NCBI RefSeq assembly: GCF_000371965.1
Contig: NZ_AQUO01000003.1
Coordinates: forward strand, 62,001-126,000
Reading direction: 5' to 3'
Source of the DNA: Paracoccus sp. N5
GTDB taxonomy: Bacteria; Pseudomonadota; Alphaproteobacteria; Rhodobacterales; Rhodobacteraceae
Length of the DNA: 64,000 bases
Below are positions 17,183 to 26,390 of this stretch, piece by piece. How positions within the stretch are numbered: position 1 is the first letter of the stretch; every line of letters starts with the position of its first letter. The notes beneath the pieces are model-generated. The model searched no databases, had not been told where the DNA came from, and was given only the letters and a program-made list of their open reading frames with translations. Both the position numbers and the translations under genes were made by a program.

Positions 17183-18070
17183 ATGGCTTGGTTCAACGAG
17201 TTTCCCCAGCTGAATGACGGTTTCCTCCGTGACCTGAAGAAGGTCATCGACGATGGCTTCCGCGCTTTCACGCGCGCCTACGGCGACGCCATCGAGAGCG
17301 TTTTCGAGCCGCTGCGCCTGTTCCTGATCTGGTCCGAGAACCTGCTGACCAACACCCCCTGGCCGATCATCCTGGCCGTGGTCGCTGCCATCGCCTGGTT
17401 CGCCAGCCGCAGCGTCAAGATCGTCATCGCCAGCATCGTGACGCTGTGCCTGATCGGCATCTTCGGCATGTGGGCCGACACGATGAAGACCATCTCGATG
17501 ATCCTGACCTCGACGCTGCTGGCCATCGCGGTCGGGCTGCCGATCGGCATCCTGATGTCGCGCTCGGACCGGGTGCAGGCCTTCGTGAATCCGGTCCTCG
17601 ACGTGATGCAGACCATGCCCAGCTTCGTCTACCTGATCCCGGTGGTCATGCTTCTGGGCATCGGCAAGGTGCCGGGGCTGATCGCGGTGGTGATCTATGC
17701 CATCCCGCCGATGATCCGGCTGACCAACCTTGGCATCCGCCAGGTCGACGGCGAGGTGCTGGAGGCCGCCGACGCCTTCGGCTCCTCGAAATGGCAGCGC
17801 CTGGTCAAGGCCGAGCTGCCGCTGGCGCTGCCCACCATCATGGCGGGCATCAACCAGACCATCATGATGGCGCTGGCCATGGTCGTCATCGCCTCGATGA
17901 TCGGCGTGCAGGGCCTGGGCCAGCCGGTGCTGAAGGCGATCTCGAACCAGTATTTCACGCTCGGGCTGTTCAACGGCCTGGCCATCGTCGGCATCGCCAT
18001 CCTGTTCGACCGCATCAGCCAGGCCTGGGGCCACCGGTTGCAGAAACATCGCGGAGGCGGCCATGTCTGA
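17183..18070 (+). CDS. Betaine ABC transporter, permease (ProW/OpuAB-type)
   Basis: 295 residues. After an amphipathic N-terminal helix there are about six membrane segments in the binding-protein-dependent permease fold. The EAA loop that contacts the ATPase reads EAADAFGSSKWQRLVKAELPLALP (near 190-215). ProW-type proteins form the channel of glycine betaine/proline betaine importers. The ATG at 17183 sits behind a GAAAGG Shine-Dalgarno; the upstream open frame overlaps the binding-protein gene and is not used. Its 3' end overlaps the ATPase gene by eight bases, indicating translational coupling. Confidence 0.94.
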   Translation: MAWFNEFPQLNDGFLRDLKKVIDDGFRAFTRAYGDAIESVFEPLRLFLIWSENLLTNTPWPIILAVVAAIAWFASRSVKIVIASIVTLCLIGIFGMWADTMKTISMILTSTLLAIAVGLPIGILMSRSDRVQAFVNPVLDVMQTMPSFVYLIPVVMLLGIGKVPGLIAVVIYAIPPMIRLTNLGIRQVDGEVLEAADAFGSSKWQRLVKAELPLALPTIMAGINQTIMMALAMVVIASMIGVQGLGQPVLKAISNQYFTLGLFNGLAIVGIAILFDRISQAWGHRLQKHRGGGHV

Positions 18071-19085
18071 ACCCATCGGCATCGAGATCAAGAGCCTGTT
18101 CAAGATCTTCGGCCCGCGCGGCGCCACATTCATCGACGCGGTCAACCGCGGCATGACCAAGCAGGAGCTGAACGAGAAGCACCGCCATGTGCTGGGCCTG
18201 CGCGACATCAACATCAGCATACCCGCAGGGGCGATCCAAGTGGTGATGGGGCTGTCCGGCTCGGGCAAGTCGACCCTGATCCGCCACATCAACCGGCTGA
18301 TCGACCCGACCGCGGGCCAGATCCTGATCGAGGGTCAGGACGTGGTGAAGATGTTCCCGGACGAGCTGCGCGCCTTTCGCCGCCACAAGACGGCCATGGT
18401 GTTCCAGAAATTCGCGCTGCTGCCGCATCGCACCGTGCTGGACAACGTGGGCTACGGGCTCGAGGTGCAGGGCGTCGATTCCGCGGCCCGCAACAAGGTC
18501 TCGATGCGCTGGATCGAGCGGGTCGGGCTGAAGGGCTTCGAGGCGAAATATCCCGCGCAGCTGTCGGGCGGCATGCAGCAGCGGGTGGGGCTGGCGCGCG
18601 CGCTGGCCAATGACGCGCCGATCCTGCTGATGGACGAGGCCTATTCGGCGCTGGACCCCCTGATCCGCTATGACATGCAGACGGTGCTGCTGGACCTGCA
18701 AAAGGAGGTGCGCAAGACCATCGTCTTCATCACCCACGACCTGGACGAGGCGCTGCGCATCGGCGACCGCATCGCGCTGCTGCGCGACGGCTCGGTCATC
18801 CAGCAGGGCAGCGGCCAGGACATCGTGCTGCACCCGGCCGACGATTACGTGACGAATTTCGTCCAGCACGTCGACCGCGGCAAGGTGGTCCAGGTCGGCT
18901 CGGTGATGGAGCCGCTGAACGGGACCACGCCCGAGGCGGCGATCCGCGCCGACGTGACCCTGACCGAGGCGCTGCGCGACATGATGGGGCGCGGCGTGCA
19001 GGCGCTGGGGGTCGAGGACGCCCAGGGCCGCCCGGTCGGGCAGCTGACGCTGAAACGCGCGATCTCGGTCTCGGCCGGCGCCTGA
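18063..19085 (+). CDS. Betaine ABC transporter, ATP-binding protein (ProV/OpuAA-type)
   Basis: 340 residues. Walker A GLSGSGKST, signature LSGGMQQRVGLARAL, Walker B ILLMDEAYSALDP and the switch His in FITHDLDEA are all intact. The N-terminal extension with RGMTKQELNEK before the ATPase core and the C-terminal tail (about 275-340), in the place of the CBS pair that senses ionic strength in OpuA, match ProV-type ATPases. It energises betaine uptake. Last gene of the operon; it converges with the GFA gene 20 bases away, with no evident terminator. Confidence 0.95.
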   Translation: MSEPIGIEIKSLFKIFGPRGATFIDAVNRGMTKQELNEKHRHVLGLRDINISIPAGAIQVVMGLSGSGKSTLIRHINRLIDPTAGQILIEGQDVVKMFPDELRAFRRHKTAMVFQKFALLPHRTVLDNVGYGLEVQGVDSAARNKVSMRWIERVGLKGFEAKYPAQLSGGMQQRVGLARALANDAPILLMDEAYSALDPLIRYDMQTVLLDLQKEVRKTIVFITHDLDEALRIGDRIALLRDGSVIQQGSGQDIVLHPADDYVTNFVQHVDRGKVVQVGSVMEPLNGTTPEAAIRADVTLTEALRDMMGRGVQALGVEDAQGRPVGQLTLKRAISVSAGA

Positions 19086-19105
19086 GCCGCCGCCATGGCG
19101 GGACG

Positions 19106-19525
19106 CTATTCCCTGTCGCGGCAGGGAATGGCGCCCAACCGCTCCAGCCAGGGCAGCCTGGATCGGCCCCAGATCTGGGATCGCGGCACCAGCTGCGCGC
19201 GCTGGTCGATGGTGCCGGCGCGGATGCCGACGATCTGCGCGGCCTCGCCCTCGCCCGTGGTATAGATCGGCGAGCCGCAGTCACCGCAGAAATACTGGAA
19301 CCGCCTGGCGCCGCTGTCGCCGTGCTTGAGATAGCAGCGCGGCGCCGTCCCGGTCAGGGTGAAATCCTGCGCCCGGGCCCGAACCGTCAGCCGAAAGGCC
19401 GAGCCGGTCAGCCGCTGGCAATCGGTGCAATGGCAGATCGACACCGCCTCGGGGTCGATCACGGCGCGATAGCCGACCGCGCCGCAATGGCACCGGCCGG
19501 TGATCTCCATGCGGGGTCTGTCCAT
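19106..19525 (-). CDS. GFA-family (glutathione-dependent formaldehyde-activating-like) zinc protein
   Basis: 139 residues. Cysteine motifs of the GFA/CENP-V fold: CHCGAVGY near residue 12, CHCTDCQRLTGSAF near residue 32 and CGDCGSPIY near residue 80, which bind zinc. The name comes from a proposed role in joining formaldehyde to glutathione, although many members have other or unknown functions. Here the role is at least plausible, since the demethylase 5 kb away should release formaldehyde. The ATG at 19525 is preceded by AGAAAGGG. It lies between the betaine operon and putA and is a single-gene unit. Confidence 0.88.
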   Translation of the reverse strand: MDRPRMEITGRCHCGAVGYRAVIDPEAVSICHCTDCQRLTGSAFRLTVRARAQDFTLTGTAPRCYLKHGDSGARRFQYFCGDCGSPIYTTGEGEAAQIVGIRAGTIDQRAQLVPRSQIWGRSRLPWLERLGAIPCRDRE

Positions 19526-19607
19526 GCGTTCCGCCCTTTCTCTGCCTGCCGTCGAGCCTAGCCCGGCTGGCCGGCGAGCGGCAGCGGAAAACCGGCCGCC
19601 CGCCGTT

Positions 19608-22600
19608 TCAGCCGGCGAGCAGCGCCGCGTTGCCGCCCGCCGCGGTGGTATCGACGCAGAGGTGGCGCTCATGCGCGACATGGGCGAGGTCGGGCATCGC
19701 CGCGATCAGCTGCACGATCTCGCCCTCGCGCGCCGCCAGCGCCTCGGCATAGGCGCGGCCGCGCGCGGCATCGCCCCACCACAGCACTGCCGAGATGCCC
19801 TGAAGCCCGGTCAGCGCCGCAGCCGGCAATGCGCCGTCGATGGCGACGGCATTGCCGCCCAGCCGCTCGACCGCGGTGACCTGCGCCGCCACCGCCGCCC
19901 GGCCCGGACCCAGGCACAGCACCGGCGCGCGGCTGTGGGCCGAAAGGCGGTTCAGCTCTCCGGTCGGGCCCGGCATCAGCCGCTCTTCGATGCGGCGCGG
20001 CGTGGCCGAGGCCAGCGCGGCGCGCAGGCGGGATTCGTCCGCCGGCCCCTTCCATTCCATGCCGATGGCGGCCGGCGGCTGCGGCGCGAAGAAGCGCGGC
20101 ACATAGCGCGGCCCGCCGGCCTTGGGCCCGGTGCCCGACAGCCCCTCGCCGCCAAAGGGCTGGCTGCCGACCACGGCGCCGATCTGGTTGCGGTTGACGT
20201 AGATATTGCCGACGTGGATCGCGTCCGACACCTCTTGCACGCGGCTGTCGATGCGGGTGTGCAACCCGAAGGTCAGGCCGAAGCCGCGGGCGTTGATGTC
20301 GGCGATGACCTTGGGCAACTCGTCGCCCTTGAAGGTCGCGACATGCAGCACCGGACCGAAGACCTCGCGTTCCAGATCGACGATGCCGCGCACCCGGATC
20401 AGCGTCGGGGCGACGAAGAAGCCGCGCTCCGGCGCCGCCAGCCGGTGCAGCACCCGGTCCTGCCGCGCGGCGACATAGTCGAGGATGCCGCGCTGCGCCG
20501 CCGGGTCGATCACCGGGCCGACGTCGCTCGCCAGATCCCAAGGGTCGCCCACGACCAGCTCGTCCATGGCGCCCTTGATCATCTCGATCAGATGCGGCGC
20601 GATGTCCTCTTGCACGTAAAGGCAGCGCAGCGCCGAGCAGCGCTGGCCGGCGCTGCGGAAGGCGCCGTTGACGATGTCGCGCACCGCCTGTTCGGGCAGC
20701 GCGGTGGAATCGACCACCATGGCGTTCAGCCCGCCGGTTTCGGCCACCAGCGGCGTGCCGGGGGCGAGGTTCGCCGCCATGCTGCGCGCGATAGTCTGCG
20801 CCGTCGCGGTCGAGCCGGTGAAGACCAGCCCCGCCATGCGCGGGTCCGCGCTCAGCACCGCACCGACCACGCGGCCGGCGCCGGGCAGCAGTTGCAGCGC
20901 CGCCGCCGGCACGCCGGCCTCGTGCAGCAGCTGGACGCCCAGCATGGCGATGACCGGCGTCGCCTCGGCGGGCTTGGCGATGACGGCATTGCCGGCCATC
21001 AGCGCCGCCGCGATCTGGCCGGTAAAGATCGCCAGCGGAAAGTTCCACGGGCTGATCGCGCCGATGATGCCGCGCGGGCCCTGCGGGCTCGCCTCGCCCT
21101 CGGCGGCGTAATAGCGCAGGAAATCCACGGCCTCGCGCAGCTCGGCCACGGCATCGGCCAGCGACTTGCCGGCCTCGCGCGCCAGCACGCCCAGGATCGG
21201 ACCGGCGTGTTCCTCGTAAAGATCGGCGGCGCGGCGCAGGACCGCGGCACGCTCGGAGGCCGGCGCCGCCCAGGTCCGGGCGTCGTCGATGGCCCGTGTC
21301 GCGGTCTCGGCATCGGCCATCAGCACCTGGGCGATGGCCTCGCCCGTCGCGGGGTTCAGCACCTCCGCCAGCTGCCCCGAGGCTTCGCGGACCGTCAGCG
21401 GGCGCGCATCCGGGATGGCGGTGTCGCGGGCGGCAAAGATCCCCGCCAGCACCGTTTCGTCCGACAGATCGAAACCCTGCGAGTTCGGCCGTTCGTCGCC
21501 GTAAAGCGCGGCGGGCGCCAGCAGGCCGCGCGGCGGGCGCGCCTCGGCCAGCGCGTCGAAGGGGTCGCGGGCGACCTCCTCGGGCGAGATCGATTCGTCG
21601 ACGATCTGGTTCACGAAGCTGCTGTTCGCGCCGTTCTCCAGCAGGCGGCGCACCAGATAGGCCAGAAGGTCGCGATGCGCGCCGACCGGAGCATAGATCC
21701 GGCAGCGGCCGTTATAGTCGCGCAGCACGATGTCGTGCAGCCGCTCGCCCATGCCATGCAGGCGCTGGAACTCGAAGCGGATGTCGCCCGCCATCTCCAG
21801 GATCGCGGCGACGGTCTGGGCGTTATGGGTGGCGAATTGCGGATAGATCCGGTCGGCATAGCCGATCAGCTTGCGGGCATTGGCGATATAGCTGACGTCG
21901 GTCGCGACCTTGCTGGTGAACAGCGGAAAGCCCGGCAGGCCCTCGACCTGGGCGCGCTTGATCTCGCTGTCCCAATAGGCGCCCTTGACCAGCCGCACCA
22001 TGATGCGGCGGTCCAGCCGCACGGCCAGCGCATGCAGCCAGTCGATCACCTGCCCGGCGCGCTTGCCATAGGCCTGCACCACCACGCCGAAACCGTCCCA
22101 GCCGGCCAGCGAGGGGTCCGACAGCACCGCCTCGATCACCTTCAGCGACAGGACCAGCCGGTCCTGTTCCTCGGCGTCGATGTTCATGCCCATGCCGCCG
22201 GCCTTGGCCTGCTGCGCCAGCCGCAGCACCACCGGCACCAGTTCGGCCATGACGCGCGCTTCCTGCGCCACCTCATAGCGCGGATGCAGCGCCGAGAGCT
22301 TGATCGAGATGCCGGGATTGGCCTCGACCGAGCCCTTGTCGCAGGCCTTCGCGATCGAGGCGATGGCATCGGCATAGGCGCGGTCATAGCGCGCGGCGTC
22401 AAGCGCGGTCATCGCCGCCTCGCCCAGCATGTCATAGCTGTAGGTGAAGCCCTGCGCCTCGCGCTTGCGGGCGCGGACCAGCGCATCGTCGATGGTCTGG
22501 CCCAGCACGAACTGCCGCCCCATCTCCTTCATGGCGCGGCCGACGGCCGAGCGGATCACCGGCTCGCCCAGCCGGCGCACCATGCGGCGCAGCGTGCCGG

Positions 22601-23006
22601 CCTGATCGTCGTCCAGCACCTTGCCGGTCAGCATCAGCGCCCAGGTCGAGGCGTTGACCAGCGACGAGGTCGCCTCGCCCAAGTGCCTGCCCCAGTCCGA
22701 GGGCGCGATCTTGTCCTCGATCAGCGCGTCGATGGTCTGACGGTCGGGGACGCGCAGCATGGCTTCGGCCAGGCACATCAGCGCCACGCCCTCGCGCGTC
22801 GACAGCCCGTATTCGGCCAGGAAATGCTCCATCATCGAGGGCCTGGCCTCGGCCCGGATGCGGCGCACCAGATCGGCGGCGCGGGCGGTGATGGCGGCGC
22901 GCTGGCCGGCGTCCAGCCCCGCCTGCGCGACCAGCCCCTCGAGCAGCGCGGATTCGTCCGCGAATTTGGCTTGGCGGGAAAACACCTGGGGGCTGACAGA
23001 GGACAT
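19608..23006 (-). CDS. putA: Bifunctional proline dehydrogenase / P5C dehydrogenase PutA
   Basis: 1132 residues. The FAD-dependent proline dehydrogenase barrel spans about 150-460 (RLVKGAYWDSEIKRAQ near 340). The P5C dehydrogenase domain spans about 520-990, with the general base Glu in VAETGG (near 757) and the nucleophile Cys in SAGQRCSALRC (near 790). A C-terminal domain of about 130 residues follows. It oxidises proline to glutamate at the membrane with channelling between the two sites. There is no N-terminal ribbon-helix-helix repressor domain, unlike enterobacterial PutA, so regulation is left to the divergent Lrp-type gene. The ATG at 23006 has GGAG nearby. Confidence 0.97.
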   Translation of the reverse strand: MSSVSPQVFSRQAKFADESALLEGLVAQAGLDAGQRAAITARAADLVRRIRAEARPSMMEHFLAEYGLSTREGVALMCLAEAMLRVPDRQTIDALIEDKIAPSDWGRHLGEATSSLVNASTWALMLTGKVLDDDQAGTLRRMVRRLGEPVIRSAVGRAMKEMGRQFVLGQTIDDALVRARKREAQGFTYSYDMLGEAAMTALDAARYDRAYADAIASIAKACDKGSVEANPGISIKLSALHPRYEVAQEARVMAELVPVVLRLAQQAKAGGMGMNIDAEEQDRLVLSLKVIEAVLSDPSLAGWDGFGVVVQAYGKRAGQVIDWLHALAVRLDRRIMVRLVKGAYWDSEIKRAQVEGLPGFPLFTSKVATDVSYIANARKLIGYADRIYPQFATHNAQTVAAILEMAGDIRFEFQRLHGMGERLHDIVLRDYNGRCRIYAPVGAHRDLLAYLVRRLLENGANSSFVNQIVDESISPEEVARDPFDALAEARPPRGLLAPAALYGDERPNSQGFDLSDETVLAGIFAARDTAIPDARPLTVREASGQLAEVLNPATGEAIAQVLMADAETATRAIDDARTWAAPASERAAVLRRAADLYEEHAGPILGVLAREAGKSLADAVAELREAVDFLRYYAAEGEASPQGPRGIIGAISPWNFPLAIFTGQIAAALMAGNAVIAKPAEATPVIAMLGVQLLHEAGVPAAALQLLPGAGRVVGAVLSADPRMAGLVFTGSTATAQTIARSMAANLAPGTPLVAETGGLNAMVVDSTALPEQAVRDIVNGAFRSAGQRCSALRCLYVQEDIAPHLIEMIKGAMDELVVGDPWDLASDVGPVIDPAAQRGILDYVAARQDRVLHRLAAPERGFFVAPTLIRVRGIVDLEREVFGPVLHVATFKGDELPKVIADINARGFGLTFGLHTRIDSRVQEVSDAIHVGNIYVNRNQIGAVVGSQPFGGEGLSGTGPKAGGPRYVPRFFAPQPPAAIGMEWKGPADESRLRAALASATPRRIEERLMPGPTGELNRLSAHSRAPVLCLGPGRAAVAAQVTAVERLGGNAVAIDGALPAAALTGLQGISAVLWWGDAARGRAYAEALAAREGEIVQLIAAMPDLAHVAHERHLCVDTTAAGGNAALLAG

Positions 23007-23117
23007 GCCGATCTCCTTTGATCCGATGCGCGTGGTTTACCACAAGGATGCTGGTCGATGCGTCCGAAGTCATGCTATCTGCTAGGCGAAGAGAACATTC
23101 TTGGGGCGGATTTCAGG

Positions 23118-23582
23118 ATGGATCATGCACTGGATGCCGTGGATCGCAAGATCCTGGCCGAATTGACGCAGAACGCGCGCATTCCGGTGGCGGAACTGGC
23201 GCGCAAGGTCGGCCTGTCGAAGACGCCCGTCGCGTTGCGCATCCGGCATCTCGAGGAGATCGGCCTGATCACCGGCTACCGCGCCATCCTGTCGCCGATG
23301 AAGCTGGGCCTGACCAACGTCACCTATCTGGAAGTGCGGATGAACGACACGCGCGAGGCGGCGCTGCAGCAGTTCAACACCGCCGCCCGCGCCATCCCCG
23401 AGGTCGAGGAATGCTACATGATCGCCGGCGGCTTCGACTATCTGCTGAAGATCCGCTCGCGCGACATGGGCCATTTCCGCCGGATCCTCGCGGAAAAGAT
23501 CTCGACCCTGCCGCATGTGAACAGCACCTCCAGCCATGTCTCGATGGAGGCGGTGGTCGAGCAGAACTTCCACCTCAGCTGA
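23118..23582 (+). CDS. putR: Lrp/AsnC-family activator of putA (PutR)
   Basis: 154 residues. An N-terminal winged helix-turn-helix (LDAVDRKILAEL, then VAELARKVGLSKTPVALRI) is followed by a C-terminal RAM ligand-binding domain. It is transcribed divergently from putA across 111 bases, the arrangement of the proline-responsive activator PutR in Rhodobacter and Agrobacterium. The ATG at 23118 was chosen because the HTH begins there; an earlier in-frame ATG at 23058 would add 20 residues lacking homology. Proline is the probable co-effector, inferred from location. Confidence 0.9.
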   Translation: MDHALDAVDRKILAELTQNARIPVAELARKVGLSKTPVALRIRHLEEIGLITGYRAILSPMKLGLTNVTYLEVRMNDTREAALQQFNTAARAIPEVEECYMIAGGFDYLLKIRSRDMGHFRRILAEKISTLPHVNSTSSHVSMEAVVEQNFHLS

Positions 23583-23917
23583 CGCCCCGGCCTGCGGCTT
23601 TCCGTTTCTGAAATACCCCGCCGCCCGTGCCACAGGCGGTGCGGCGGCCGAAGCGTGGCCGCGAAACCGCGCCGCCGCGAAAACCGCCGGGCTGGTTAAC
23701 GGCCCGGCCGGCGCCGCGACAGCATCGGCGCGGAACGGCGTTCCAGAAATACGGGTTCGGCGGGAAATGATCGCGCCTTTGCCGCGACGCCATCCCCCGA
23801 ACCGGAACGATTTCCCCGCAAGCGGGTCGCCAGGCCAGCAGCGGCGCGGCTTGCTTCGGACGGCGGCGCATGGTCTTAAGGGCCATAACCCTGACGTGAC
23901 CCTTTGCAGAGCTGAAC
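23583..23917. other. Intergenic stretch after putR with a GC hairpin
   Basis: 335 bases. A stem CCGCCGC (23618-23624) with GCGGCGG (23641-23647) lies just after an 'aaatacccc' motif like those near 360 and 11185. The rest (about 23650-23917), ahead of the glycosyltransferase gene, carries no gene I can support and no clear promoter. Confidence 0.5.
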
Positions 23918-25018
23918 ATGATTCACGAACCCCTTCCCGATGGCGGCTGGTCGCGGCAGATCCTGCACCTGCGCGACGCCCTGATCTGCCCGGCCGAGAC
24001 GCATCAGGACATCCCCGGCGTCTGGTGCGACGGCGACGTGGCCGAGGCGACGACCTGGCGCGACGGCGCCCGGGTGACGCCGCCGCTGACCGAGGCGCCC
24101 GAACCCACCACCGCGCTTGCCGGACGGCATCTCTGGGCCGGGATCTATTTCGGCCATTTCGGCCATTTCCTGGTCGAGACCCTGTCGCGGCTCTGGGCGG
24201 CGCGCGCCGAGGGGGTGGAAAGCGTCATCTTCACCCCGCGCCACAGCCGGCTGCGCGACTTCGTCTCTTACCAGAAGGAGCTGATCGAGCTGACCCTGCC
24301 CGACCTGCCGGTCCGCATCCTGCGCGAACCGACGCGGGTCGAGGAGCTGGTCGTCGCCGGCCAGGGCTTCGGCCTGGGGCGGATCTCGGCCGGGACCGAG
24401 GAGTTCCGCAGCTTCATCCGCGACGCCTTTGCCCAGATCGAGCCGGGCGGGCTGGAAAACGTCTATGTCTCGCGCACCCGCTTCGGCGGCAAGGGCGGCA
24501 TCATCAACGAACAGCTGGTCGAGGACAATCTGACCGCCCAGGGCTATACCGCCGTCTACCCCGAGAAACTGTCGATCCGCGAGCAGCTGTCGATCTTCAA
24601 GGGCGCCAAGCGCATCGTCGGGCTGGACAGCTCGGCCTTCCACATGCTGGGCTTCGTCGCCAATCCCGACCAGCAGGCCTGCATCATCCTGCGCCGCAAC
24701 CATCCCGCCTATCATCATATCGTCGAGCATCTTGCCGGCTTCACCGGCCGCCGGCCCGAGGTCATCGACGAGCTGGTCGCCGACTGGATGCCCGAGCGGC
24801 AGAAGATCGCCAACCACGTCACCTGGGGCGAGCTCGACCAGCCGCGCCTGGCGCAGCGCCTGGCCGAGCGGGGGTTGATCGCCGACGCCGGCCTGTGGCG
24901 GGATGCGACGCCCGAGGAATTCGACGCCGCGGTCCAGCGCGCGGCCGAGCGCAGCCAGGAGCCGCTGGTGCGCCGTCCGACCGTGCGCCGCCCGGCCAAG
25001 GCCCCGGCAGCCGAGTGA
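23918..25018 (+). CDS. Glycosyltransferase of the GT61 / DUF563 type
   Basis: 366 residues, soluble. The family pattern is visible: an N-terminal substrate region with FGHFGHFLVETLSRLWA (about 76-92), a central stretch YVSRTRFGGKGGIINEQ (about 185-201), and the nucleotide-sugar half KLSIREQLSIFKGAKRIVGLDSSAFHMLGF (about 222-251). GT61 enzymes transfer sugars to polysaccharides or glycoconjugates. No partner polysaccharide genes adjoin it, so the acceptor is unknown. The C-terminus is basic and low-complexity (RRPTVRRPAKAPAAE). The ATG at 23918 is the first of the conserved frame. It appears to be an isolated gene. Confidence 0.82.
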   Translation: MIHEPLPDGGWSRQILHLRDALICPAETHQDIPGVWCDGDVAEATTWRDGARVTPPLTEAPEPTTALAGRHLWAGIYFGHFGHFLVETLSRLWAARAEGVESVIFTPRHSRLRDFVSYQKELIELTLPDLPVRILREPTRVEELVVAGQGFGLGRISAGTEEFRSFIRDAFAQIEPGGLENVYVSRTRFGGKGGIINEQLVEDNLTAQGYTAVYPEKLSIREQLSIFKGAKRIVGLDSSAFHMLGFVANPDQQACIILRRNHPAYHHIVEHLAGFTGRRPEVIDELVADWMPERQKIANHVTWGELDQPRLAQRLAERGLIADAGLWRDATPEEFDAAVQRAAERSQEPLVRRPTVRRPAKAPAAE

Positions 25019-25084
25019 TCGGCCCGGTCCGTCCTGCCGCGAAGCTCCCGCAAAAGGGTTGCGCCTTCCCTTGAACAGGCCGGC

Positions 25085-25440
25085 CCGTCGCGGCTGACAC
25101 CGCCCATGTGCAGGCCGGATTGCCATGGCGCAGCATCGCCTGGCGCGGCTGCGGATCGAAGTTCGGCCGCTTGCTGATGGTGCCGCCCGGCCCGCCCGGC
25201 ACCACCTGCCCAGTGAGGCCGGGCCGCGCAGCACCTCGAACCGCTCCATGCCGAAGGGCGCGGCCGAGGGCTGGCCGGCGCGGGACATGCCGGTGCCGAC
25301 CTTCAGCCCGTCGGGATGGTTCGCGCCCCAGCCGTTGAAGCCCCGGATCGAAAAGCCGCTGTCCGAGCTGGCCGAAAAGGACGGATCGACCCGGATGCCG
25401 GGAACATTGGCCGCTGCCTGCGCCCGTTCGCGACGCCACC
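25085..25440 (-). pseudogene. Remnant of a TonB-dependent siderophore receptor (plug domain only)
   Basis: On the minus strand from about 25420 a plug-domain segment reads ANVPGIRVDPSF, GFSIRGFNGWG and then MERFEVLRGPASL, a hallmark of TonB-dependent receptors. After PASL (near 25215) the frame changes by one base, and the receptor pattern PGGPGGTISKRPNFDPQP continues in another frame. Coding similarity fades near 25090. There is no signal peptide, TonB box or beta-barrel, so this is a frame-shifted internal fragment of a gene that would be about 2 kb. No insertion sequence is seen beside it. It lies between the glycosyltransferase and stress-protein genes. Confidence 0.75.
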
Positions 25441-25508
25441 GCGCTGGAGGATCTGCGCGCCCGCCACCCGGCTTGGCAAGAGGCTCACGCCGGCGCGATT
25501 GTCGATGC

Positions 25509-26390
25509 TCAGGCCGTCAGCCTTGGCACGATCATGCGCGGCACCGGGGCGTGGCGCAGGATCTTGCCCGAGTTCGAGCCGACAAAGACCCGCATCAACC
25601 CGCCAAGCCCGCTGGAGCCGATCACCAGCAGCTCGTCCGGCCTCCAGTCCAGCGCGCCGACCGCCTGGCGCCAGTTGCGCCCGTCGCCCAGAACGCATTC
25701 CGGCAAGGCCTTGTCCGGCCAGTCGGCGCGGATGCGGTCGTGCAGGGCATGGGCCTGGCGGCGGAACTGGTTCGCGACCAGGTTCTCGGCGTCATAGCCC
25801 GCGTCGCTGGGATACATCTGCCGGTCGCGCACGATGAAGGTGGCCAGCCGCAGGGGCGCGCGGAATCCCGCCGCGATCTGGCCGGCGCGCCGGGCCAGGG
25901 CGACGGAATGCTCCGAGGCCGAGATCGCGCAGGTCACCCGCGACACGCCGCCCGACCGCGCGTCATAGCCGCGCGGTGCCAGCGCCACCGGCACCTGGGA
26001 GCTGCGCAGGATCTCGCTGGCGACGACGCCTTCCTGGAAGCGCGCCATCGGCGCCTTGCGCGACGAGCCCAGCACGATGGCATCGGCGCTGACTTCATCG
26101 GCCAGCGCCAGCAGCCCGGCGGCGGTCGAGGCGCCGTGCCGCGCCAGGTATTCCGCCGGCACGTCAGGCGGCATCGCCGCCCGCGCGGCGGCCAGGGTGC
26201 GCGCGGCATGGCGTTCCAGGAAGGCGGCATATTCGGCATCGACCATCGCCGGCGAGGGATGGTCCCAGGTCTGCGGCAGGATCACCGCCGCGACCACCCG
26301 GCCACCCGCCGCCCGCGCCAGCGTGGCGGCCAGCCGCAGCGCCTCGGCCCCGCCCTTGTCCGCCGAGTGACCGACCAGGAACGTCTTCAT
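25509..26390 (-). CDS. Tandem universal stress protein (UspA family)
   Basis: 293 residues, two Usp domains in tandem. The first (1-145) has IVLGSSRKAPMARFQEG; the second (about 150-293) ends with LLVIGSSGLGGLMRVFVGSNSGKILRHAPVP, the ATP-binding G-2x-G-9x-G-S/N pattern. Usp proteins bind ATP or AMP and modulate stress responses or transporters. Its ATG at 26390 overlaps the permease stop as ATGA, so it is co-translated with the amino-acid permease. A Usp following an APC permease suggests a regulatory role on transport. An upstream extension overlapping the permease gene is not used. Confidence 0.92.
   Translation of the reverse strand: MKTFLVGHSADKGGAEALRLAATLARAAGGRVVAAVILPQTWDHPSPAMVDAEYAAFLERHAARTLAAARAAMPPDVPAEYLARHGASTAAGLLALADEVSADAIVLGSSRKAPMARFQEGVVASEILRSSQVPVALAPRGYDARSGGVSRVTCAISASEHSVALARRAGQIAAGFRAPLRLATFIVRDRQMYPSDAGYDAENLVANQFRRQAHALHDRIRADWPDKALPECVLGDGRNWRQAVGALDWRPDELLVIGSSGLGGLMRVFVGSNSGKILRHAPVPRMIVPRLTA

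Noticed and set aside
19500..23021. 1173-codon open frame on the plus strand opposite putA
   Set aside because: Antisense shadow of a clear PutA gene; composition is Arg/Gly/Gln/His-rich with no recognisable motif.
23093..23104. GAACATTCTTG near putR as another copy of the betaine-promoter motif
   Set aside because: Only a partial match without the GTGAAC half-site; likely chance.
25381..25560. Plus-strand peptide RDATALEDLRARHPAWQEAHAG near 25430-25500
   Set aside because: It looks protein-like but is short, lacks a start and ribosome-binding site, and overlaps the receptor remnant and the stress-protein end.
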